The position numbers were made by a program, and so were the translations under genes. The notes under the pieces were generated by a model, which saw only the letters and a list, made by a program, of their open reading frames with translations, ran no database searches and was not told the origin of the DNA. Shown here piece after piece: positions 1 to 6,300 of a stretch of 49,259 nucleotides of DNA (the first letter of the stretch is position 1; each line of letters starts with the position of its first letter). Origin of the DNA: a candidate division WOR-3 bacterium. Its GTDB lineage: Bacteria > Hydrothermota > Tepidihabitantia > Tepidihabitantales > Tepidihabitantaceae. The stretch covers positions 1 to 49,259 of the forward strand of contig VGIR01000011.1 in assembly GCA_016867815.1 (NCBI GenBank), read 5' to 3'.

Positions 1-1
1 G

Positions 2-172
2 AAGCGCTGGCGCCCTGGCGAGATGCGCTGGCGCTGGTGTGTAGCTGGGCTGCTACATGCCGAGCAGCACTTCCGGTGCGTAGATGGCTACCGGCACATC
101 CCCGCATTGCTGAGTGCACTGGAACGGTCCGCGTCACCGAAAGAAATTGACGCAACAGAGAGAGTTGCCTAA
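2..172 (+). mobile_element. C-terminal tail of a transposase-like gene (partial)
   Basis: An open frame enters from the left edge and stops at TAA 170-172. Its 56 residues contain a pattern of the form GEMxxRW...GLLxAEQxFRxxxGYRxxPxLLxALE. That pattern resembles the extreme C-terminus of several DDE transposases, with the IS256/Mutator-like families most likely. The family is recalled from memory and only the tail is visible, so the assignment is tentative. The frame ends about 20 bases before a different open frame begins, which encodes an exported protein lacking its start. This is consistent with an insertion sequence whose right end lies somewhere in 173-240. No clear terminal inverted repeat or target duplication can be recognised, because the other end lies outside the window. 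Confidence 0.5.
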
Positions 173-192
173 AGTGATGTGGGAGCCGCTAG

Positions 193-978
193 GAATTTCA
201 ACTAACCGAGGGACATGCTCAACCCGGAAACCGCAGAGGCAACCCGAAGGAACTCTACCTGAAATGGGTCGGATACCATACGAATGACAAGGGAAAACTG
301 ACTCCCTTCCCATACGCCTACGACACGGACGACAACGGCTTCCCGAAAGACGACGATCTCGGGTACTGCGCCACTCCCAACTGCAACATGGAAGCCTACT
401 GCTACGTCGGCAACTCAAGAACATCAACATGCCGGACCAAGGTTGTCGTCAAGATCGTGAAGTACTACCCGAGGATGCTTGTGTACCAGAGAGCGGAGGA
501 GTATCCCTCAGCGCCTCGCAGTTGGGGCCTCTTCACGGTCGTGCCTGGTTTTTCGCTTCCCGACCTCACGGGCAGATTCGAACTGTCACTCGAACTGCGA
601 GACCTCGAGACCTTGGTGTTACTCGATAGTAGTTCTGTGTGCTTCGACGTGGCTCATGAGCCAAGAGGCGGAGGGCAAGGATACGACACAGATCTGACCG
701 ACGGCTGCGACCAGTCGCAGTTGAAGCTCAGCCCCGTTGGACGCGCGACGCTGGTGACCTACAGCATTCCCAAGCCCTTGGACGTGTCGATCATCGTTCG
801 CGACGTCGCAGGCAGAGCGGTTCGGACCCTTCTCGACGCCTCTCAGGCTGCGGGTCAGCACCGACTGACCTGGGATGGGACCGCTGACGGCGGTCGAATC
901 CTCCCGTCAGGAACCTACTTCTGCACGATGAATAGCGGGGACTTCACGGTGACAAGGAAAACAGTGAAAGCCAACTGA
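193..978 (+). pseudogene. Truncated exported protein with C-terminal FlgD-Ig-like domain
   Basis: The frame is open from just after TAG 190-192 to TGA 976-978. It has no start codon before ATG 388, although the translation from about 235 already looks coding (Asp- and Tyr-rich, with several Cys). Residues at the end form a FlgD-type Ig-like module: a beta-rich stretch with VRDVAGRAVRTLLD, then a WDG motif, then PSGTYF and a basic tail. This module ends many exported proteins in this window. There is no signal peptide. The simplest reading is a gene cut by the mobile element whose transposase tail ends at 172, with the 5' part of the gene beyond the left edge. An internal start at 388 would give a 196-aa protein without an export signal, which seems non-functional. 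Confidence 0.6.
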
Positions 979-999
979 GATAGACTGCCTCCTCAAAGG

Positions 1000-1025
1000 G
1001 CGGGGCGCGGCAGACCGCGCCCCGC
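1000..1025 (+). terminator. Perfect GC hairpin after the FlgD-Ig gene
   Basis: An 11-bp perfect stem (GCGGGGCGCGG / CCGCGCCCCGC) with the 4-nt loop CAGA lies 21 nt after the stop at 978. There is no T-run behind it. Hairpins of the same size and GC content follow other genes in the window (14907, 23351, 38133, 49134), so it is probably this organism's usual terminator form. Confidence 0.65.
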
Positions 1026-1039
1026 TGCTGTCAGCCGCC

Positions 1040-1330
1040 GGGATTTCCGGGGATGACAGGCTATGGGGAAAACAGGGGGAAAACAGGGACACTTCCCTAT
1101 TTCTGTGAATCCAAAGCCTGTCGAGATGACTCCGTCACAGCCGCAAGCATCAAGCTGCAAGCTGAAGCGCAGGCCGACCGAAGACTGGCAGTCTACCGCT
1201 GACCGCCAACAGATTACGGCTAACAGCTAGCGGCCTCGGTCGTCTATCGTTCTTTCGTACGTCGTTCATCGTTGGTTTCGGACGCCTCTGTCGGATAGTG
1301 CGTGCATCGTAGATCGTCGAGCCGCACCGG
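1040..1330. repeat. Gene-free stretch of repeat-like filler
   Basis: No credible gene lies here. The stretch holds a G-rich direct repeat at about 1062-1090 (two copies of a GGGGAAAACAGGG-like unit) followed by an inverted-looking CCCTATTT tract, then CAAGCTGCAAGCTGAAG (about 1150-1165), then TCGTCTATCG/TTCGTACGTCG runs (about 1237-1270). Similar low-complexity text recurs in other intergenic gaps of this window. Confidence 0.5.
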
Positions 1331-1333
1331 TCG

Positions 1334-1362
1334 TTGACCGGACCGCAGCCCGCGCGTAGCAT
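1334..1362 (+). promoter_or_regulatory. Promoter for the YgjP-like gene
   Basis: The -35 is TTGACC (1334-1339), the spacer is 17 nt, and the -10 is TAGCAT (1357-1362). Transcription would start near 1369, about 33 nt before ATG 1402. Confidence 0.5.
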
Positions 1363-1401
1363 CTGAACCATCAAGAATAGCCGCGCCGGAGTTCCGCTGA
1401 C

Positions 1402-2100
1402 ATGCTGTTGAGTAACGGAACCGAGCTGGTCTACCGGGTCAGGATCCACCCGCGGGCCCGGCACGTCCGGATTGTCGTATCGCAGCGACACGGACTGGTT
1501 GTGACTGTTCCGCGCAGGTTCGACCAGAGACGGATTCCGGAGATCCTTGAACAGAAGCGGGACTGGATCGAACGGACGCTGCGTCGGCTGCCAATCAAAC
1601 CGGAGCCCTATCGCCCGCCGGAGCGGATTGCGCTGGCGGCCATCGGCGAAGAGTGGGATGTCGAGTACAAGATGGGGAACCCGAAGCGAATCGAGCTGCT
1701 GGAGCACAGCGACCGGACGCTCCTGGTTTCCGGCGCCGTTGGCCGCCCCAACTTGGTCCGGCGAATCCTGCAGCGGTGGCTGGCAATCCAGGCGCGGAAG
1801 CACCTCGTTCCCTGGCTGCATCGGACCGCGACCGAACTGGGATTCGAGTTGAAAGGCGTGACAGTGCGCACGCAGCGGACCCTCTGGGCAAGCTGCTCGC
1901 GCCGGAACACGATCAGCCTGAACGCCCGGTTGCTGCTTCTCTCCCCGGACCTCGTCCGCTACATCTTCATCCACGAACTCATGCACATCCGGCATCCGAA
2001 TCACTCGCGCGCTTTCTGGCAAGCGGTAGCGGTCCACGTCCCGGACTTTCGGGAGAGGCTCAAGGAGCTGCGGCACCGCATGGAATCACTCTGCGTCTGA
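1402..2100 (+). CDS. YgjP/DUF45 family zinc metallopeptidase-like protein
   Basis: A 232-residue cytoplasmic protein with no signal peptide or membrane segment. It carries the family signature near the C-terminus: HELMH (His191, Glu192, His195) followed by HPNHSRAFW. This is the gluzincin-like metal site shared by YgjP/DUF45 and SprT-like proteins. The N-terminal two thirds match the family layout: an RVRIHPRARHVRI strand region, then QKRDWIERTL, then TLWASCSRRNTISLN just before the metal site. Length is usual for the family. The biological substrate of YgjP proteins is not established. The gene is monocistronic, with its own promoter upstream, and is followed on the opposite strand by a convergent gene. 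The ATG start has only a weak Shine-Dalgarno (CCGGAG). Confidence 0.88.
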   Translation: MLLSNGTELVYRVRIHPRARHVRIVVSQRHGLVVTVPRRFDQRRIPEILEQKRDWIERTLRRLPIKPEPYRPPERIALAAIGEEWDVEYKMGNPKRIELLEHSDRTLLVSGAVGRPNLVRRILQRWLAIQARKHLVPWLHRTATELGFELKGVTVRTQRTLWASCSRRNTISLNARLLLLSPDLVRYIFIHELMHIRHPNHSRAFWQAVAVHVPDFRERLKELRHRMESLCV

Positions 2101-2165
2101 GGCGGCCGGCGGACGGCAAAGCGGCGGCCGGAGCCGCCGCAGGAGGCCGAACGGTCTCTGACCGG

Positions 2166-2780
2166 CTAGTCGTTGTCCTCGCCGTCGTCGCGCAGTTCGA
2201 TGCGCTTGATGATCTTCTTGCCCACTCCGGCGGGAAGACCAAGGCTGAGCGACAGCATGTCGGTGTCGTCACCCAGGCCGAGCATGTAGAGGTCGGCCAG
2301 GTCCTCAGGCACCAGCTTCTTCACCGCCTGCTCGTAGTCGAGCCGGGCGTCCGCCAGCCTGGCCTTGAGCGCATTTATCTCTTTCTTCTTGGCCGTCACG
2401 TCGGATTCCGGCTTCTTGGCCAGCTCCAGCTTCTCGGCCTCGGCCCGCTTGACCGCCAGGTCAGTCTTCAGTGAGCCGGTCGCCTTGATGTAGGCGATCT
2501 TGGCGTCGAGCAGGCTGAGATGGGCGTCGGTGTCTAGCTTGTCGTCCACGTCAAGGAGCTTGCCGCCCTTGAGCCTGATGACCTTGTTCTTGCCGTCTTC
2601 ACAGATGGTGACGAGCTTGCCGTCGTCACCCTCGCTCAACGTGACGAGGTTCTCGTCGTCGCCCGTCTTGATGACGACCGTCTTGCACTTGACCTTGCAG
2701 GCCTCGTCGCAGGCCTCGCCTGCCTGCACCGGCGTCGTGAGCGCAAGGACCGCGCCCAACATCGCTGCATAGTACCTCAC
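2166..2780 (-). CDS. Small exported coiled-coil protein of unknown function
   Basis: The start is GTG 2780, chosen because AGGAGG lies 5-6 nt upstream. It yields a clean signal peptide (VRYYAAMLGAVLALTTPVQAG), whereas an in-frame ATG at 2816 would bury the signal behind 12 polar residues. The mature protein is about 185 residues. It starts with three closely spaced Cys (GEACDEACKVKC), then has a strand-rich Asp/Lys stretch (about 30-75), a long Lys/Glu/Ala-rich helix likely to be coiled coil (about 80-150), and an acidic tail (ELRDDGEDND). I do not recognise a family. It converges on the YgjP-like gene, and its upstream side faces purN. Confidence 0.75.
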   Translation of the reverse strand: MRYYAAMLGAVLALTTPVQAGEACDEACKVKCKTVVIKTGDDENLVTLSEGDDGKLVTICEDGKNKVIRLKGGKLLDVDDKLDTDAHLSLLDAKIAYIKATGSLKTDLAVKRAEAEKLELAKKPESDVTAKKKEINALKARLADARLDYEQAVKKLVPEDLADLYMLGLGDDTDMLSLSLGLPAGVGKKIIKRIELRDDGEDND

Positions 2781-2900
2781 ACTACCTCCTCTGGTTTGGA
2801 ATATGGTGCACTGCATTGGGTTGGACGTCCGGGCCCTTTGCCGGGTTGTCAGGCCGGAACTGCGAAGCCGGGGCCGAGCTCTCGGCCGTCCACATCGCGT

Positions 2901-2928
2901 TTGACAACCTGATGGTAGAAGCTAGAAT
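2901..2928 (+). promoter_or_regulatory. Leaderless-type promoter of purN
   Basis: The -35 is TTGACA (2901-2906), the spacer is 16 nt, and the -10 is TAGAAT (2923-2928). Only 6 nt separate the -10 from GTG 2935, so the transcript should begin at or next to the start codon. There is no Shine-Dalgarno. Confidence 0.75.
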
Positions 2929-2934
2929 CCAGTC

Positions 2935-3597
2935 GTGAGCAGCGTGAATATCGCCGTACTCGCCTCGGGCCGCGGCACGAACTTCGAGGCGCTGGTGCAC
3001 GCAACCCGGCGCCCCAACACCCACGGCGAGGTCCGGCTGCTGGTCACCAATATCCCCGACGCGCCGGTGCTGAAGAAGGCCGAACTCGAGCACGTGCCCG
3101 CCATGCTCATCCCCCATCGCGGTTTCAAGACCCGGGCGGAATTCGAGCAGGCGTTGGTTGCCGAACTGAACCGCCACGACATCGGCCTCGTCTGCCTGGC
3201 CGGGTTCATGCGCATCCTTTCTCCGGTCTTCGTGAACGCCTTTGCGGACCGCATCATGAACATCCATCCCTCGCTTCTGCCCGCGTTTGCCGGCCTGCAG
3301 GGGATGCAGGTGCACGCTGCGGTGATGGCTGCCGGGGTCAAGGTCACCGGCTGCACCGTCCATTTCGTGAACACGGACGTCGACGCCGGGCCGATCATCG
3401 TCCAGCGGGCGATTGCGGTACGCGACGTTGATACGCCGGAGTCACTCGCACTGCGGGTGCTGGTCGAAGAACACCTGGCCTATGCCGAAGCCGTGAAGCT
3501 GTTCTGTACCGGCAGACTGAAGGTAGAAGGCAGGCGAGTCCGCGTCCTGGGAGACGACGCCGGGAGAGCGGTGGATGAAGGAACGACTCATGCCTGA
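2935..3597 (+). CDS. purN: Phosphoribosylglycinamide formyltransferase PurN
   Basis: This enzyme transfers the formyl group of 10-formyl-THF to GAR in step 3 of de novo purine synthesis. The 220-residue length is normal. Visible motifs are ASGRGTNF (10-17), which binds the phosphate, and the catalytic set Asn109/His111 (IMNIHPSLLPAF) and Asp150 (HFVNTDVDAGPII). The GTG start at 2935 lies 6 nt behind a strong promoter, implying a leaderless message. The gene overlaps the following oxidoreductase by 8 nt and so starts a purN-oxidoreductase-lnt cluster. Other purine genes in the window, purE and purC, lie 40 kb away in a separate minus-strand operon. Confidence 0.95.
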   Translation: MSSVNIAVLASGRGTNFEALVHATRRPNTHGEVRLLVTNIPDAPVLKKAELEHVPAMLIPHRGFKTRAEFEQALVAELNRHDIGLVCLAGFMRILSPVFVNAFADRIMNIHPSLLPAFAGLQGMQVHAAVMAAGVKVTGCTVHFVNTDVDAGPIIVQRAIAVRDVDTPESLALRVLVEEHLAYAEAVKLFCTGRLKVEGRRVRVLGDDAGRAVDEGTTHA

Positions 3598-4615
3598 ACG
3601 CAAGCTGCGGGTGGCGGTGGTAGGGTGCGGGACGCAGTCGCAGCTGGCCTACATCCCGGTGCTCAAGCAGAACCAGTCAGTCGAACTGGTTGCGCTCTGC
3701 GACACGGATGTGCGAAAGCTGAACCAGCTCTGCACGATTCATAAGATTGACAAGCACTACGTCGACTTCGACGACATGAAAGAGGACGAGACGATAGACG
3801 CGGTAGTCATCGCCACGCCCAATCATCTCCACGCGCCGATGTCGATAGCCGCCATGCGTTACGGCAAGGACGTGCTCTGCGAAATGCCCCTGGCCCTGGA
3901 CTCGACCGAGGTCAGGCAGATGATAGCGAACTCCGACCGCGAGAAGCGGAAGCTGATGCCGGCAATGAACACCCGGCTGCGGCCCGACATCCAGGCCATA
4001 CGCCGGTTCGTCGAAGGCGGGGAGTTGGGCAACCTCTACTACTGCAAGACCGGCTGGTTGCAGGGACGCGAGTCCTGGTCCCTTTCCGGCTGGCGCGGCC
4101 AGCGCCTGCGCGCAGGCGGCGGCGCGTTTCTCTCTCTGGGTACGGCGCTGCTCGACGCCTCCCTGGCCCTGGTGGCCCCGCATACCCCGGTCTCGGTTAT
4201 CGGCGCAGCGCACCATCGGGCGCCTCAGTCCGAGGTAGAGGACACCGCCTTCGCCATGATCCGGTTCGAGCAGGACCTGACGCTTACCGTGGAGGTGGGC
4301 TGGTCGATGCTGCAGCAGAAGGACCTCACCTACCTCAACCTGTTCGGCAACGCCGGGGCTGCGTTGCTCAACCCAACCCAGATCCACAAAGAGATGCACG
4401 GTCACCTGGTCAACGTCACGCCGCAGATCCGGGAGAAAGACGTTCAGCGGTCGTCCTGGCGAATGCTGATCAATCTCTGGGTTGACGCGCTGGAACGCGG
4501 CACACCTGTACCCATCAGCGCGTCCGAGGCGCTCACGGTCAGCCGGCTCGCCGACGCGTTCTACCAATCCCAGTCAACCCGCAGAGAGGTCGCGCTCACA
4601 TCCGCCGAGCCCTGA
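3590..4615 (+). CDS. Gfo/Idh/MocA-family NAD(P)-dependent oxidoreductase
   Basis: About 341 residues. The N-terminal Rossmann fold starts with KLRVAVVGCGTQSQ, followed by LCDTDVRKL and VVIATPNHLHAPMSIAAM...GKDVLCEMPLA. The last carries a Met where the family's usual EKP lysine motif has Lys, so the catalytic or cofactor-contact residue may be altered. The C-terminal half is the usual alpha/beta sheet domain. ATG 3590 is preferred because AAGGA sits 7 nt before it; an in-frame ATG at 3575 would enlarge the overlap with purN. The substrate is unknown; members act on sugars, inositols or biliverdin. Translation is probably coupled to purN. Confidence 0.85.
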   Translation: MPERKLRVAVVGCGTQSQLAYIPVLKQNQSVELVALCDTDVRKLNQLCTIHKIDKHYVDFDDMKEDETIDAVVIATPNHLHAPMSIAAMRYGKDVLCEMPLALDSTEVRQMIANSDREKRKLMPAMNTRLRPDIQAIRRFVEGGELGNLYYCKTGWLQGRESWSLSGWRGQRLRAGGGAFLSLGTALLDASLALVAPHTPVSVIGAAHHRAPQSEVEDTAFAMIRFEQDLTLTVEVGWSMLQQKDLTYLNLFGNAGAALLNPTQIHKEMHGHLVNVTPQIREKDVQRSSWRMLINLWVDALERGTPVPISASEALTVSRLADAFYQSQSTRREVALTSAEP

Positions 4616-6138
4616 TCCCGGCCGTCTCGGCCATCGGCCTGGGAGCGTTTGCGTTCGCGCCCTTCCCACTCCGTTTTCTGGCCTTCTTCGCGTTCGTTCC
4701 GCTCTTCCGGGTTATCCGGGACGCGAAGCCGGGAAAGGCGTTCCTCTGGGGATGGTTGTTCGGCGGACTGCTGTTCACCGCTCACCTCTGGTGGCTCTGG
4801 TTCCTGGTTGTGCCCGTCGAACCCATCACCCGCATCTTGCTGGACATCGGCGTGGTTCTCCTCTTTGCCTACCTCGGCCTGTACGTCGGCGTATTCGCCT
4901 GGCTCACGCGGCGCTGGGGACTCTGGGCGGCGCCTCTGGTCTGGCCGTTGCTCGAATTCCTGCGCACCAAGTCCCAGATAGGATTCCCGTGGGGTCTGCT
5001 CGGCTACACGATGACGCCCTATGTTCCCTTCATCCAGCCAGCGTCGCTCGGAGGTGTCTACCTCGTATCGGCGTGGCTTGTGCTGGTGAATGTGCTGGTA
5101 TGCAAGCTGTACGCTTCACGCTTCACGCCCGACGCTCCGGATGCCCGGCGTGAGGCGTCGGGCGTCTGGCGTAGTGCGTGGCGCATGCTGGGCCCTGCCG
5201 CTGCGCTGGCTGCGGCGTTCGCCGCGCCGCTCTTGTTCTCTGCCTTCTACGTCCGCCCGCTCAAGCCCTGGTTCAATGTCGCCATAGTCCAGCCCAACGT
5301 CTCCCCTTTCGACAAGGGAGACTGGGACGCGCGAGCGGCAATCCAGGCGGACCTTGTCCGGCTGACGCAGCAGTCTGCCGCCGACCACCCCGATCTCATC
5401 CTCTATCCGGAAACCGCGACCCTGACCGACGTAACGCGGTCGGAGACCATGGGTTCGGCCATCCGCGGCCTTGCCGATTCGCTCAACACCGAGATCTTCA
5501 CCGGCTCGCCCCTGTTCGACGAACGCCGCAGGTCCTGGCACAACGGCGCAGTCCTGATTCGGCCGGGCGAACCGGTCAGGCAGCGCTACTACAAGATCCG
5601 GCTTGTGCCGTTCTCGGAGAAGATCCCCTACGCCGACGAACTGCCGATCATCCGCCGGATACTCGGCACGGCCGACATGGGCGACTGGGCAAGGGGGCGC
5701 GACTACACCGTCTTCCGGTGGTCGCGAGGCAAGCTCTCCTCACTCATCTGCTTTGAGGCCATCTTCCCCGATTACGCACGCGAGTTCGCCCGCCGCGGTT
5801 CACAACTCATCGCCGTGGTCACCAACGACGGTTGGTTCGGACGGCTGGTCGGCGCCCAGCAGCACGCCGAACTGGCTGTCCTGCGCACGGTGGAGAACGG
5901 CGTGCCGATGATTCGCAGCGCCAACAACGGCATCTCCTTCATCGTCGACCCGTACGGCCGGATTCTGCAGCACACTCCGCTGTTCGTGCAGACGGTTCTC
6001 GCCGGCCCGGTACCGCAGCCGCTCGCGCCCACTCCCTACCAACGCTACGGCGACTGGTTCATGCCGGCGTGCGCGCTCTGCCTGTTGGTCGGGCTCTTGG
6101 TGCAGCGGGTGAAGAGACCCAGACCTGCCAGCCGGTAG
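4600..6138 (+). CDS. lnt: Apolipoprotein N-acyltransferase Lnt, with no standard start codon and an internal repeat insertion
   Basis: Lnt attaches the third acyl chain to the N-terminal Cys of outer-membrane lipoproteins. The N-terminal third is a run of hydrophobic helices (LIPAVSAIGLGAFAF, GGLLFTAHLWWLWFL and others). The C-terminal carbon-nitrogen hydrolase domain begins NVAIVQPNVSPF and shows the triad in LYPETA (Glu), YYKIRLVPFSEKIPY (Lys) and SSLICFEAIF (Cys). Hydrophobic coding sequence clearly extends upstream of the first TTG (4756), yet no ATG, GTG or TTG exists in frame between the stop at 4483-4485 and 4756. An AGAGAGG Shine-Dalgarno (4585-4591) sits 8 nt before ATC 4600; CTG 4612 is the alternative. 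From 4600 the length is 512 aa, typical for Lnt. The linker before the catalytic domain contains a GC-rich inverted repeat (see 5111-5175). Confidence 0.9.
   Translation: MRRALIPAVSAIGLGAFAFAPFPLRFLAFFAFVPLFRVIRDAKPGKAFLWGWLFGGLLFTAHLWWLWFLVVPVEPITRILLDIGVVLLFAYLGLYVGVFAWLTRRWGLWAAPLVWPLLEFLRTKSQIGFPWGLLGYTMTPYVPFIQPASLGGVYLVSAWLVLVNVLVCKLYASRFTPDAPDARREASGVWRSAWRMLGPAAALAAAFAAPLLFSAFYVRPLKPWFNVAIVQPNVSPFDKGDWDARAAIQADLVRLTQQSAADHPDLILYPETATLTDVTRSETMGSAIRGLADSLNTEIFTGSPLFDERRRSWHNGAVLIRPGEPVRQRYYKIRLVPFSEKIPYADELPIIRRILGTADMGDWARGRDYTVFRWSRGKLSSLICFEAIFPDYAREFARRGSQLIAVVTNDGWFGRLVGAQQHAELAVLRTVENGVPMIRSANNGISFIVDPYGRILQHTPLFVQTVLAGPVPQPLAPTPYQRYGDWFMPACALCLLVGLLVQRVKRPRPASR
5111..5175. repeat. 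In-frame inverted-repeat insertion inside lnt
   Basis: The sequence consists of tandem CGCTTCA / ACGCC-type units. It contains an 11-nt inverted repeat, ACGCCCGACGC (5125-5135) and GCGTCGGGCGT (5155-5165), with 19 nt between. It encodes a hydrophilic Arg/Pro/Asp stretch (about residues 171-193) between the last helices and the catalytic domain of Lnt, where length is not conserved. Confidence 0.55.
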
Positions 6139-6263
6139 TCCGTCAGAAACCCGAAGACCGAAGCACAAACGACGACTGATCGGCCGGGCTCCATTCAGGC
6201 ATTTCCTTATTCCGCCTCCTGATTCAGACCAGTCTGGTTGAGACGGGTGTCCGGCACTGCGTG
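6139..6263. repeat. Intergenic copy of the GTCATTCG/ACGACGACTGA repeat family
   Basis: No gene is visible. The pieces GAAACCCGAAGACCGAAG, ACGACGACTGA and CATTTCCTTATTCCG parallel those at 30784-30888 in the same order, which suggests a decayed copy of the same palindromic element. Confidence 0.45.
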
Positions 6264-6291
6264 TTGACCGCCATCCGAACCGGAGTATAGT
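6264..6291 (+). promoter_or_regulatory. Leaderless-type promoter of the exported esterase
   Basis: The -35 is TTGACC (6264-6269), the spacer is 16 nt, and the -10 is TATAGT (6286-6291). Nine nt remain before ATG 6301. Confidence 0.7.
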
Positions 6292-6300
6292 CAGGGCACA

